From contig JAFTBT010000072.1 in NCBI GenBank assembly GCA_017455085.1, positions 1 through 20,071 of the forward strand: 20,071 nucleotides of DNA, written 5' to 3'. Of this stretch, positions 6,852-15,577 are shown one piece after another. Under the pieces are notes generated by a model, which saw only the letters and a list, made by a program, of their open reading frames with translations, did no database searches and was not told the DNA's origin. This DNA comes from Synergistaceae bacterium (GTDB taxonomy: Bacteria; Synergistota; Synergistia; Synergistales; Aminobacteriaceae). The stretch's first letter is position 1. Each line of letters starts with the position of its first letter. Both the position numbers and the translations under genes were made by a program.

Positions 6852-8783
6852 TTAGTTTCTGTGCTTGAGGGATTCAGGAAGGTAGTGTGCAAGTATTTTT
6901 CTCAGGGCTTCGGACTTGATAGGTTTCGGCAGGTAGTCGTTGAAACCGGCAGCTATATATTCCTCCCTGAGTCCTGTACCTGAATTTGCGGTGAGTGCTA
7001 TGTACACCGAAAGCCTCGAAGGTCCGTCAAGCTCTTTTGCCTGCGTGAGGGTCTCTACTCCGTCAAGGCCGGGCATCTTGTGGTCAAGAAAGATTATGTG
7101 ATACAGATTGCTCTTCAGGAGTTCAAGGCACTCTTCGCCGCTCTCGGCAGTAGTAACTTGCGCAAGAGTATCCGCTAACATTCCCTTCGCAACAACAAGA
7201 TTCACAGGGGTATCGTCCACAATCAGGAGCTTTGCGTCAGGACACGTGAACGGTCTCGAGTCGTCCGCCTCATTCTGCGCTGGATTCTGCTTCAGTGACT
7301 CATATTCCGCAATCGTCCCGCTGAATCCCTCCACCGCTAACTGCTGCGTAAGCTCAAACGTGAATGTGCTGCCCTTCCCGTACTCACTCTGCGCACGGAT
7401 GCTCCCGCCCATCAGCTCCAGCAAGTACCTCACCAGAGTCAGGCCAAGACCCGCGCCCTGTATGCTCTGAGTCTCGTTGAGGTTGACGCGCTCGAACGAC
7501 CGGAACAGTTTCGTGATGTCGTCTTTGCGGATTCCGATACCTGTATCACTCACAGCAACTATCAGCTTCACACGCGCATGAGGCTTCACTTCGCCTCTGA
7601 CTCTTAACGTGATAGAGCCTTCATCGGTGTACTTGACGGCGTTATCGACTAGGTTCATGATTACCTGCCTGATGTGGTCTTCGTCTCCGTACAAATGTTC
7701 AGGCAAATTTTTATCCACGTCCAGAATGAACTGCAGGCCCTTATCGTGAATCGCCTCGTAGTTTCCTTCTTCAGCATCCTTCAGCAGCTGCCACAGGTGA
7801 TAATCCGTGTTGTACAGCTCCATTTTTCCGGACTCAATCTTTGAGATGTCCAGTATGTTGTTGATGATTGAGAGTAAGTGATTTCCTGCCTTCCTGATGT
7901 CCATTGAGGCCTGCCGGATTTCGGGGTCTCTGCTCTCCTTGAGAATCATCTCGTTCATGCCTAAAATCGCGTTCATGGGCGTGCGAATCTCGTGTGAGGT
8001 GTTCGCAAGAAAATCACTCTTTGCCCTGTTTGCGGCGTTGGTGATTCTTGTGGAGTGTTCCGCTTTGACTCTGGCCTCCTCTAGCTCTTTCTCCACTGTG
8101 AGCATTCGCCTGTATGCCGGTGCCTCGTAGTAGAAGAACGTAACGAACACTACCATAGCTTCAACAGCATAAGTCACCAGAATCGTGCGAACTATCATGT
8201 ACTGAATCACATACGAGGCTATCAGGACAGACCCCAGAATATTCATCACCATGTACTGAGATTTTCCGGTGTAGAACTCCTTGTGAGTGATCTGCAGCCA
8301 CACAGCCATTGCTATGAAGTAGAACACATACACGCTCCGCCACAGGGTGTTATACGGCCCTCGCACAAGTCCTCCGTCCATCGGGACAGTGAAGAAGAAT
8401 CCTGACGTTGCCGGAAAGATATTCAGTGCAAGCACCACAAAGCTAGACCCCAGCAGAATCCGGTTGAACGCGTCAAATTTTGGGTTGTCGACATGAACAT
8501 ATGCCTGTACGTAGCGCATAAGGTGATACGTGTTGATGTACACTGCTGCGTAATACACAGTCCTCACAGCGAGATTCAGGTAGTGCGAATGACTCCAGCC
8601 ATCTACCAGCAGAGTCGAGACCACCTCAAGCAGAGTCGCAAGGAACGTTGATAGTGTGAGCTGCCGGAATCTGGTATTGATCACTGCGTTGGTCCTGTAC
8701 CTCACGAACAAAAACGCGGCCATTACCCCCAAAAATGGGAGCATAGTCGCCTCAATCCAGACGTTGAAACCGTAAGTGAGCAT
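6852..8783 (-). CDS. Hybrid sensor histidine kinase, 7 TM segments, C-terminal receiver
   Basis: This 643-residue protein has seven predicted membrane helices in residues 10-235 and a short coiled linker. The HisKA domain has SH264EIRTPMNA, and the HATPase_c domain has MNLVDNAVKYT, DTGIGI, FRSFERV and GAGLGLTLV. The C-terminal receiver has LIVDDTP and phospho-acceptor D567 in IIFLDHKMPG. It probably autophosphorylates His264 and passes phosphate to its own receiver, with signal sensing in or at the membrane; the ligand is unknown. The ATG lies 4 bases after the stop of the paralogous kinase upstream, and its AAGGAGG is inside the end of that gene, so the two are translationally linked. There is no HPt domain, so relay needs a partner; the HPt of the divergent kinase is a candidate. 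Confidence 0.92.
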   Translation of the reverse strand: MLTYGFNVWIEATMLPFLGVMAAFLFVRYRTNAVINTRFRQLTLSTFLATLLEVVSTLLVDGWSHSHYLNLAVRTVYYAAVYINTYHLMRYVQAYVHVDNPKFDAFNRILLGSSFVVLALNIFPATSGFFFTVPMDGGLVRGPYNTLWRSVYVFYFIAMAVWLQITHKEFYTGKSQYMVMNILGSVLIASYVIQYMIVRTILVTYAVEAMVVFVTFFYYEAPAYRRMLTVEKELEEARVKAEHSTRITNAANRAKSDFLANTSHEIRTPMNAILGMNEMILKESRDPEIRQASMDIRKAGNHLLSIINNILDISKIESGKMELYNTDYHLWQLLKDAEEGNYEAIHDKGLQFILDVDKNLPEHLYGDEDHIRQVIMNLVDNAVKYTDEGSITLRVRGEVKPHARVKLIVAVSDTGIGIRKDDITKLFRSFERVNLNETQSIQGAGLGLTLVRYLLELMGGSIRAQSEYGKGSTFTFELTQQLAVEGFSGTIAEYESLKQNPAQNEADDSRPFTCPDAKLLIVDDTPVNLVVAKGMLADTLAQVTTAESGEECLELLKSNLYHIIFLDHKMPGLDGVETLTQAKELDGPSRLSVYIALTANSGTGLREEYIAAGFNDYLPKPIKSEALRKILAHYLPESLKHRN

Positions 8784-8787
8784 TAAT

Positions 8788-10704
8788 CTACCGCCCTCCT
8801 TGAGTTATCTTGCTGGGAGGAATATATTTAGTCAGCATTTCTTCTAGCTCTTTTCCGTTGACGGGTTTGCTCAGAAAGTCATCGAACCCCGCCGCCAAAA
8901 GTTCAGCCCTCACGCCTACAAGTGCATTTGCTGTACACACGATAATCTTTGCTTTTGCGCCCGGAGCGTCAGGCATTTCCTTGATGTGTGCGAGAGTCTC
9001 TTTACCGTCCATGTGGGGCATCATGTAGTCCATTAATATTATGTCGTATGGATTCTCAGCTACTTTTCTGAGGCATGCTTCACCGGAGTCGGCATCATCT
9101 ACCTGCACAGCGTTTTCCTTCATGAGTGAACGCAGCACTATCCTGTTCATGTCGTTATCGTCAACGATGAGTACTCTTGCGCTGGGAGCTTTGAGGACTT
9201 TGCGCTCGGTTTTGGTCTTGTGTGATTCAGCAAGCTCGTAATCTCTGAGGGTCTTAGTGCCTACGATTTTTTGAGGCAGTACAACGTGGAAGGTCGAACC
9301 CATTCCGTAAGTGGATGTAACTTCTACAGTACCTCCCATAAGCTCGATAAGCCTTCCGGTGATCGCGAGTCCGAGTCCAGTACCCTCGATGTTGTGAGTC
9401 TCTTTAGCGTCTATCCTGCTGAATGACTTGAACAGTTTCGGAATGTCCTCCGCGTGAATCCCTATGCCTGTATCCGCGACAGTGATGTGCAGTACGATCA
9501 GTGAGGGGTCATCTCCGCGCGTGCCTGTGAGTGTGAACTTGACACTGCCACGTTTTGTGTACTTCACTGCGTTGTTCAGGATGTTCACCATAATCTGATG
9601 CACCCTGATTCTGTCGCCGAAAAGCTCATCCGGAAGAGATTCATCTATCTGTGCTGTGTACTGAAGGCCTTTCTGTTCCGCGCGGATTCTCACCATGTTA
9701 TCAACGTCACGCAAGACTCTGGCCAAGTCGTAATTTCGTGAAGCCAGCTCAAGCTGACCGGACTCTATCTTCGAGAAATCGAGTATATCGTTGATGATGT
9801 GGAGGAGTGTGTTCCCTGCGCTCTGGATGTCTCGAGCATACTGGTATATCGGGCCGGCCTCGTATTTTCGGAGTATAACTTCATCCATACCCAGAATCGT
9901 GGTGAGAGGAGTCCTGATTTCGTGGGACATGTTCGCGAGAAATTCACCCTTTGCAGCGTCGGCAGCTATTGCAATCTGGTTTGCCTCGTCAGCGAGTTCC
10001 TTTGCCTTGCGGAGACGGTCAAGAGTTCTTTCGAGGTCTCTATATGCGGGAGTCTCAAGCAGGAAGAAGAAATAATACACGTTCACAGAAATTATGATGA
10101 AGTTGACGGGAATATCAGGGAAGTATGCGTTGTGCAGACCCATAATAGAGAAGCATATAGCGAAGTTCAGGAACAATGCCCACATCTGCCCTTTGGTGAA
10201 CGCTCTGCGGTACATGTACAGCTCCACCCAAGTCCACACTGCCCAGATCCACAAGTACCACCTGCTGAGGACAGGCCATAATGCCCCGTGAGTCAGGCCT
10301 GCGGAAGTGATGGCTATGTTTGCGCCGGTGAAGTGTCCTGCTAGAATCAAGTACGCGAAGATTCCCAGCACTATATTCTGCACGTAAAGCATTCTGCGCT
10401 TGATGGTAGAATCTGCCCCGAAACCGGCTATGTACCTCATGAACATGAAGTAGACTCCGCAGTCGGCGCATTGCTCCAACAGTGAGCAGACATATTGTGC
10501 AGTCAGGGAGTAGTCAGAGTTTTTTGCGAGGACTATCGAGCAGAGTACATCGATAATGCTGCTTGTGGTGGTCATGTAGCAGTAACGTAACAGGCCTTTC
10601 TTTTCGGAGGACGTACCTGTGTAAATCATCTGTAGATAGACGCACAAAGTTACGCTCAGAAAGATAACAGCAATTTCTGATTCTATGATGTAGTGAGTTT
10701 CCAA
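8788..10704 (-). CDS. Hybrid sensor histidine kinase, 7 TM segments, C-terminal receiver (TTG start)
   Basis: This 638-residue paralogue of the next gene has the same layout. Seven predicted membrane helices occupy residues 8-215. HisKA follows with MSH261EIRTPLTT, then HATPase_c with VNILNNAVKYT, DTGIGI, FKSFSRI and GTGLGLAIT, and a receiver with LIVDDND and D559 in ILMDYMMPHMDG. The start is TTG at 10704, preceded by AAGGGG about 10 bases away; no ATG gives a better start. It is the first gene of the leftward operon. The extracellular and membrane sequences differ strongly from the paralogue while the kinase core is conserved, which suggests two inputs into one output. Confidence 0.92.
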   Translation of the reverse strand: METHYIIESEIAVIFLSVTLCVYLQMIYTGTSSEKKGLLRYCYMTTTSSIIDVLCSIVLAKNSDYSLTAQYVCSLLEQCADCGVYFMFMRYIAGFGADSTIKRRMLYVQNIVLGIFAYLILAGHFTGANIAITSAGLTHGALWPVLSRWYLWIWAVWTWVELYMYRRAFTKGQMWALFLNFAICFSIMGLHNAYFPDIPVNFIIISVNVYYFFFLLETPAYRDLERTLDRLRKAKELADEANQIAIAADAAKGEFLANMSHEIRTPLTTILGMDEVILRKYEAGPIYQYARDIQSAGNTLLHIINDILDFSKIESGQLELASRNYDLARVLRDVDNMVRIRAEQKGLQYTAQIDESLPDELFGDRIRVHQIMVNILNNAVKYTKRGSVKFTLTGTRGDDPSLIVLHITVADTGIGIHAEDIPKLFKSFSRIDAKETHNIEGTGLGLAITGRLIELMGGTVEVTSTYGMGSTFHVVLPQKIVGTKTLRDYELAESHKTKTERKVLKAPSARVLIVDDNDMNRIVLRSLMKENAVQVDDADSGEACLRKVAENPYDIILMDYMMPHMDGKETLAHIKEMPDAPGAKAKIIVCTANALVGVRAELLAAGFDDFLSKPVNGKELEEMLTKYIPPSKITQGGR

Positions 10705-10768
10705 ATTAGTATTGCCCCTTCTGATGGATGATATTATGAATGTTGTAACAGCGGGTGTTGAAATGTAT

Positions 10769-10785
10769 GCAAGTATAGCACCTGC
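10769..10785 (-). promoter_or_regulatory. Extended -10 promoter of the leftward kinase operon, overlapping a dyad
   Basis: On the minus strand 10780-10772 reads TGCTATACT, an extended -10 element pointing at the kinase gene that starts at 10704. It sits inside an imperfect palindrome, GCAAGT-ATAGC-ACCTGC (10769-10785), which could be an operator. No clear -35 is seen. Confidence 0.45.
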
Positions 10786-10795
10786 TAACTAATTG

Positions 10796-10804
10796 TGATA
10801 TGAT
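10796..10804 (+). promoter_or_regulatory. Extended -10 promoter of the rightward kinase gene, possibly leaderless
   Basis: TGATATGAT is an extended -10 ending 6 bases before the ATG at 10811, so the transcript would start at or beside the A of the start codon. No Shine-Dalgarno sequence precedes this ATG. Both points fit leaderless translation, which is inferred. Confidence 0.45.
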
Positions 10805-10810
10805 TTGCCC

Positions 10811-13264
10811 ATGAACACACAATCCCTAAGACAATTTATTTTTGCGCCTGATTCTTCGGGCATGAATATTACTGCGTTATGTTTCTGTGCATTCGGCGGA
10901 ATATCGTTTATAGCTATGGCTGTGATATGCATTCTCCGATTGATTGGAGGATTCTACCCTGTAGCAGGAGCGTATTTCGTGATGGCTGTGCTGTCTGCGG
11001 CGTTGACTGTCTACTCCGTGAAGTGCATCCGTAACGGAAATATTCAGGCTCTCGCAAAAATGGCCTACCCTCTCACGGCTGGAATGTTCGTGTATGGCAT
11101 GACGATACTATTCTTCATGGACGGCGGACGATTCGGAGGAGTGCCGTTATTCTTCATTCTGGCGGTGGTAGCAACACCGTGTTTCCTGCACATCACCGAA
11201 GCCGTAATCATGGTATGCCTTGAGATTCTCGCCTACACCTCGAACGTAATGCTCTCCGAGATATATCCCGACTCCGTGAACTCTGCGCTTGCCATTCCGT
11301 CAAACTCATTCATTCCGTTGATCATAGTTGCTGCGACACTTGGGGGGTTGTGCCTGATATACACGTATGCATACCGCCACCAGCAGGAGAGACTCGACTC
11401 GGCTATCTCCGAAGCACAAGCCGCTAACGAAGCAAAAAGCTCCTTCCTCGAAAACATGTCTCATGAGATTCGTACACCTATGAACTCTATTCTTGGGATG
11501 AACGAGATGATTTTACGTGAAGAGGACAGGCCGGAGATTAAGGAGTATGCATTAGTAGTGCAGAGGTCAGGAAGGGCATTGCTGGGGATTCTGAATGACA
11601 TACTGGACTTCAGCAAACTTCAGGACAGAAAAATGGAGATTGTACCTGTGCGCTATGATTTGAGCTCGCTGATAAATGACCTAGTGAACATCGCGGCGGA
11701 ACAGGCCAAGAAAAAATCTCTGAACTTCACCGTGAACGTGGACAAGGACATTCCGAGAATACTTGACGGCGACGAGTACCATATCCGGCAAGTGATGCTA
11801 AACATCCTCAACAATGCTATCAAGTACACGGAACGCGGAGGAGTCACCATGACGATGGGCTTTGAGAGAATCGACAACTACACGATTCTGCTGAAGTGTG
11901 CAGTGACGGATACGGGCATAGGCATAAAGTCTGAGGATATGGAGTACATTTTCCAGCCCTTCGAGCATGTGGAGTCCGCAAGGAAGTTTAGTGCTGACGG
12001 TTCAGGCTTGGGATTGTCGATAGTACAGAAATTGCTTCAGCTCATGAACTCGGAATTGCGGGTAGAGAGCGTGTTTCACAAGGGGTCTACATTCTCGTTT
12101 GACGTTAAGCAGAACGTGATCAAGTGGGAGCCTATAGGGGACTATGAGCGGGCATTCATGACGGCAGCGTCACGGCAGATCAAGAGCTTTACGCAGTCGT
12201 TCCAAGCTCCGAACGCAAGAGTGTTAGTGGTTGATGACGCTGATGTGAATCTGTTAGTGTTCGCGAATCTCCTGAAGAAGACAAAGATTCAGATTGATAC
12301 AGCCTCAAGCGGAGTGGAGATGCTCCAGATGGTGAGGATGAATCACTACAACATGATATTCCTCGATCACAGAATGCCGGGCATGGACGGAATCGAAGCG
12401 TTCCACAACATGAAGAAGATGACTGACGGCCTGAACTTCAACACTCCTGTGGTAGCTCTCACAGCAAATGCAGTGTTAGGTGCAAGACAGCTATATATCG
12501 ATGAGGGATTCAGCGACTATATCTCGAAGCCGGTGGATACTGTCAGACTCGAACAGGTATTGCTTGAGTATTTGCCTGCGGACTTGATCGTGAAGGGCAG
12601 CGACATTCAGGAGGACACACCCAAGACCTCGCAGACTACAGCACCCGCGACAGAACCCGAACCCGCCGAATCCGAACCTGTTGCGGACTCGCCGTACATG
12701 CACATTCCGGGCATAGACTACGAAGCTGCGGTGACGAACTGCGGAACAGAAGAGACGTTTGTGCAGGCACTGGAGATTTTCTACAACACACTCGACAAGA
12801 AGGCTGACGACATAGAGCGTTTCGAGCGCGAAAAGGACATCAAGAACTACACGATACTAGTTCATGCGCTGAAGAGTGCCGCGAGACTGGTGGGGGCGTT
12901 GCAGCTCTCGGAGGACGCAAAATATCTTGAGGCCTGCGGGAACAACGAAAACCTAGACGAGATTATGGCGAAGACACCTGCATTGCTCTCACAGTACAGG
13001 AGCTACAAGCCGGTGCTTGCGGAAATTTTCGGGAAGAATGACGAGCCGGATATGTCGTTGCCTGAGATATCGATTGCGGATCTGCATGAGATGTATTCTC
13101 TGATAAAGGGGTTTGCGGCGGATTTTGACCTCGACAATATCGACAACATGATAGCCGAAGCGAAAAACTACAGGATACCTGAGTCGGAGCGTGAACGTTT
13201 CGAGAAAATCAAAGAGTGTGTTACGGCGGCTGACTGGGGAACACTTGAGCAGCTGTTGGCATAA
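10811..13264 (+). CDS. Hybrid histidine kinase with receiver and HPt domain (HK-REC-HPt)
   Basis: From ATG 10811 the product has 817 residues: about six membrane helices (15-190), HisKA with MSH218EIRTPMNS, HATPase_c with LNILNNAIKYT, DTGIGI and GSGLGLSIV, a receiver with D519 in IFLDHRMPGMDG, a Pro/Thr/Glu-rich linker (about 600-630), an HPt domain with H685 in VHALKSAARLVGA, and a short helical tail. The layout His-Asp-His supports a phosphorelay ending on the HPt, from where phosphate could pass to the response regulator encoded next. A TTG two codons upstream is possible but ATG is preferred. It is divergent from the two-kinase operon. The tail (about 740-817) resembles no domain I can name. 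Confidence 0.92.
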   Translation: MNTQSLRQFIFAPDSSGMNITALCFCAFGGISFIAMAVICILRLIGGFYPVAGAYFVMAVLSAALTVYSVKCIRNGNIQALAKMAYPLTAGMFVYGMTILFFMDGGRFGGVPLFFILAVVATPCFLHITEAVIMVCLEILAYTSNVMLSEIYPDSVNSALAIPSNSFIPLIIVAATLGGLCLIYTYAYRHQQERLDSAISEAQAANEAKSSFLENMSHEIRTPMNSILGMNEMILREEDRPEIKEYALVVQRSGRALLGILNDILDFSKLQDRKMEIVPVRYDLSSLINDLVNIAAEQAKKKSLNFTVNVDKDIPRILDGDEYHIRQVMLNILNNAIKYTERGGVTMTMGFERIDNYTILLKCAVTDTGIGIKSEDMEYIFQPFEHVESARKFSADGSGLGLSIVQKLLQLMNSELRVESVFHKGSTFSFDVKQNVIKWEPIGDYERAFMTAASRQIKSFTQSFQAPNARVLVVDDADVNLLVFANLLKKTKIQIDTASSGVEMLQMVRMNHYNMIFLDHRMPGMDGIEAFHNMKKMTDGLNFNTPVVALTANAVLGARQLYIDEGFSDYISKPVDTVRLEQVLLEYLPADLIVKGSDIQEDTPKTSQTTAPATEPEPAESEPVADSPYMHIPGIDYEAAVTNCGTEETFVQALEIFYNTLDKKADDIERFEREKDIKNYTILVHALKSAARLVGALQLSEDAKYLEACGNNENLDEIMAKTPALLSQYRSYKPVLAEIFGKNDEPDMSLPEISIADLHEMYSLIKGFAADFDLDNIDNMIAEAKNYRIPESERERFEKIKECVTAADWGTLEQLLA

Positions 13265-13324
13265 ATACCCAAAGGGTTGGGGCGGAAAGTAATTACTATA
13301 TGTGAAGGAAGGCATAAGGGAAGA

Positions 13325-14194
13325 ATGAGCAAGATTTTATTCATCACAGAGAAAGTCAGCTTCATATCTGAGGGAATAATCAACCACCTCAAGGCACAGG
13401 ATTTCGAAGTCCTGACTGTGAAGCCGGACGTTACTGCGATCTCAAACTTTCTCAAGGAAGACAAAGGCGACGATGACGGAATAATTGACCCAGAAGTTGC
13501 GGCACTGTTAAGCCAGCAGGAGGACAAGGAAGGCGGAGAAAATGCTGCCTCTTCCGGAGAGACTCTCAAGGAGGACATTCCGAGAATATTCATCCTGTAC
13601 TTGCAGGGCGAGGATAACTTGATGATTGACGTACTCGGCTACATTAAGGACTTGGTCGAGGACAGGGGTATACGTTTCTTCGTGATAGGGACTCAGGAGG
13701 AACTCGACGAGGTTATCGGGAAGAAGGCCGACTACGTTGCTCAGATGTATACGCGTCCGGTTGATCTGCCCGCACTCATCAAGACCATACAGAAAGAGGG
13801 CGAAGCTGTCGACAAGCTCAAGGAGTTCAAGAGCATTCTCATAGTTGACGATGACGCTACTGCTCTGCGCTCAATGAAGAGCCTGCTATCCACTAGGTAC
13901 AAGGTTCTCGTGGCAAACTCCGGCATGAACGCGATCACTATTCTGGCGAAGAACAAGGTAGACCTGATTCTGCTGGACTTTGAGATGCCCATAGTGAACG
14001 GCCCGAAAGTTCTCGAGATGATTCGTTCTGACCCGAACACCGCGAATATTCCGGTGATGTTCCTGACGGCGAAGGGCGACAAGCGCAGTATCATGGAGGT
14101 GCTTAGGTTCAAGCCGGAGAAGTATTTGCTGAAGACTATGCTCCCGAAGGATATTCTGGACAGTATTGACGAGTTCTTCAAGAATAGACGCTAG
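13325..14194 (+). CDS. Tandem-receiver response regulator without output domain
   Basis: From ATG 13325, preceded by AAGGG, the product has 289 residues; a TTG at 13277 lacks support. The N-terminal half (about 1-155) looks like a degenerate receiver fold. It starts with KILFITEK, has an acidic linker near 48-75 and ends near YTRPVDLPALI, and no phospho-acceptor Asp is apparent at the usual place. The C-terminal half is a canonical receiver: ILIVDDDAT, D218 in LILLDFEMP, Thr in FLTAKGD and Lys in KYLLKTM. There is no DNA-binding or enzymatic output domain, so it probably acts by protein contact or as a phosphate acceptor in the relay. It lies 60 bases after the HK-REC-HPt gene with no terminator between, so the two are probably co-transcribed. 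Confidence 0.85.
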   Translation: MSKILFITEKVSFISEGIINHLKAQDFEVLTVKPDVTAISNFLKEDKGDDDGIIDPEVAALLSQQEDKEGGENAASSGETLKEDIPRIFILYLQGEDNLMIDVLGYIKDLVEDRGIRFFVIGTQEELDEVIGKKADYVAQMYTRPVDLPALIKTIQKEGEAVDKLKEFKSILIVDDDATALRSMKSLLSTRYKVLVANSGMNAITILAKNKVDLILLDFEMPIVNGPKVLEMIRSDPNTANIPVMFLTAKGDKRSIMEVLRFKPEKYLLKTMLPKDILDSIDEFFKNRR

Positions 14195-14240
14195 ATACTC
14201 ACGTTTGCAAGAATAGACATTGATTTGAACATTAACCTGC

Positions 14241-14473
14241 TTTCATCATGAAAACATTCGAGGATAGCAAGTAACCGGATAAGGTGTCGTAACCTTTACC
14301 GAATAAAGGCGAAGTAGGCACGCCACAGCGAATAAGGATATACAGAGTAAACTTCGCTGAAAGCCCGTACCTTTTGTTAGCACAATGCTACACGAATGGT
14401 GTGTGGATGCTTACAAACACTCCTTTCTCCATTTGATGAAACCCCCTGACCGGAAAAAGTCGGGGGCTTTTTT
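14241..14473 (+). ncRNA. Candidate structured RNA with closing stem and terminator
   Basis: No gene is found in 14195-14503. TTTCATCA (14241-14248) is perfectly complementary to TGATGAAA (14434-14441) about 185 bases away. Inside it, GAGGA (14260-14264) can pair with TCCTT (14421-14425), and GTAA (14271-14274) with TTAC (14411-14414), separated by an even 6/6 internal loop. Local hairpins include AAGGT/ACCTT (14281-14296), CCTTTA/TAAAGG (14293-14309), CAGCGAA/TTCGCTG (14326-14332 with 14353-14359) and TAGCA/TGCTA (14378-14390). Some pairings are mutually exclusive. A strong terminator follows. It may be an independent small RNA or a long structured 3' UTR of the response regulator. I do not recognise an RNA family; it lacks RNase P, SRP and tmRNA signatures. 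Confidence 0.45.
14442..14473 (+). terminator. Rho-independent terminator
   Basis: CCCCC-T-GAC (14442-14450) pairs with GTC-GGGGG (14459-14466), with a single bulged T, an 8-nt A-rich loop and a T run at 14468-14473. It ends the response regulator transcript or the candidate RNA. Confidence 0.85.
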
Positions 14474-14503
14474 CGTGAGTAGCTGCCGTTTTTTGTGAGC
14501 GTG

Positions 14504-15451
14504 TTACTGCCCGTTAAGTGTCCTGTTCAGAAAATCCACAATGATCTTCACTACGCTGGGCTGGTTGAAATACACCGTGTCATGTTCTCCGCCGTTGATG
14601 ATGTATAACGTAGAGTCTATATCCTTCGCGGTCAGAGCCTCATGCAGAATCTTCGACTGGCTCAGTGATACAGTCTTGTCCGCATCACCGTGAAAGATCA
14701 GGAACGGAGGTGTATTCTCGTCAATGTAGTTCAGCGGATTCGAGTCCCTTGCTGTCTTCGGGTTGTCTGGGACACTTCCGCCATGTCTGCCCTTGTAGCC
14801 CGCTATCCCGTTCACGAACACGGACGGAAAACTCGACGGTGAAGCATAATCTTTCTTGCGCTCGTCAGAGAGATCCTCAGCCGTCCTCGTCATGTCCGTA
14901 GGCCCGAAACAGTCAATCACTGCCTGCACCGCACTGCTCTGGTCTAGATTCTCTCCGAACGTGAATTTTTCCGGTTCATCTCCGGTAACCCCCAGCATCA
15001 CTGCAAGATACCCTCCAGCAGAAGCACCCATAGCCGCAATTTTGTTCTCGTCAATTCCGAACTGGTCAGCATGTGCCCGAAGATACCTCACCGCAGCTTT
15101 TGCGTCACCAATGATCTCCGTGTAGTCAGCCGCCCCGATAAGCCTGTACTCAATAGGTGCCGCCACAAAACCATTCTGCGCTAACTTCAAGGCCAAGAGA
15201 TACCATACACTTTTGGGTGCAGTGATCCACGCTCCTCCGGGAAGCATAACCACAGCAGGGTGCTTTTTGCCGTCCATAGGCGCGAAAACGTTCATAGTCA
15301 GTTCAGCTTGCGGCCAAGTGTAGTATCTCGCGAATAAAACATCTTCGAAGAGAGACACTCCGGGCTCGGAGATTTCAACATCGATATTTGCCGCCATACA
15401 ACAGGCAGCATTCACACATAGCAGCAAAAACATCATTACTACTTTCTTCAT
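14504..15451 (-). CDS. Exported alpha/beta hydrolase (esterase, BD-FAE/HSL-like)
   Basis: From ATG 15451 the product has 315 residues, with AAGGG 9 bases upstream; a closer ATG at 15460 has no room for the ribosome-binding site. A signal peptide (about 1-22, ending CCMA) directs export. The alpha/beta hydrolase features are an oxyanion block VVMLPGGAW, the nucleophile S144 in GASAGG (GxSxG), Asp258 in HGDADKTV and His290 in GGEHDT. The length and the PGGAW motif fit esterases of the BD-FAE or hormone-sensitive lipase type, so it probably cleaves acyl esters, perhaps from polysaccharides or xenobiotics. The substrate is unknown. It is a single-gene unit on the minus strand, facing the terminator at 14442-14473. 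Confidence 0.87.
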   Translation of the reverse strand: MKKVVMMFLLLCVNAACCMAANIDVEISEPGVSLFEDVLFARYYTWPQAELTMNVFAPMDGKKHPAVVMLPGGAWITAPKSVWYLLALKLAQNGFVAAPIEYRLIGAADYTEIIGDAKAAVRYLRAHADQFGIDENKIAAMGASAGGYLAVMLGVTGDEPEKFTFGENLDQSSAVQAVIDCFGPTDMTRTAEDLSDERKKDYASPSSFPSVFVNGIAGYKGRHGGSVPDNPKTARDSNPLNYIDENTPPFLIFHGDADKTVSLSQSKILHEALTAKDIDSTLYIINGGEHDTVYFNQPSVVKIIVDFLNRTLNGQ

Positions 15452-15560
15452 GATAATCATCCCTTCTGTTTACGTGAATTATATTGATTTGGGGTTTACA
15501 TTATAAACTACCGGCATACTACACACATCTGTCAAGGCCAGAAAACTCATTTCTCACGCC

Positions 15561-15571
15561 TATAGTATACT
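15561..15571 (+). promoter_or_regulatory. Candidate -10 element(s) before the helicase gene
   Basis: Overlapping TATAGT (15561-15566) and TATACT (15566-15571) lie just upstream of the ATG at 15578. No -35 match and no Shine-Dalgarno sequence are seen. Use of TATACT would give a leaderless transcript. Confidence 0.28.
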
Positions 15572-15577
15572 TTTCAC

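Noticed and set aside
6827..6892. Longer start (TTG 6892) for the PAS-GGDEF-EAL protein
   Set aside because: No ribosome-binding site precedes it and it overlaps the upstream kinase gene, whereas ATG 6826 follows GGAGG.
14249..14275. Short reading frame MKTFEDSK in the gene-free gap
   Set aside because: It has eight codons and no ribosome-binding site, and it overlaps the predicted structured RNA.
14241..14473. Known RNA such as RNase P, tmRNA, SRP RNA or a cobalamin or T-box riboswitch
   Set aside because: The hallmark sequences of these RNAs are not seen, and no gene in the right orientation follows for a cis-riboswitch.
15500..15535. Minus-strand promoter for the hydrolase from perfect TTGACA (15535-15530) and TATAAT (15505-15500)
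   Set aside because: The two boxes are 24 bases apart, far from the usual 16-18, so they are unlikely to work as a pair; TATAAT alone may still be used.
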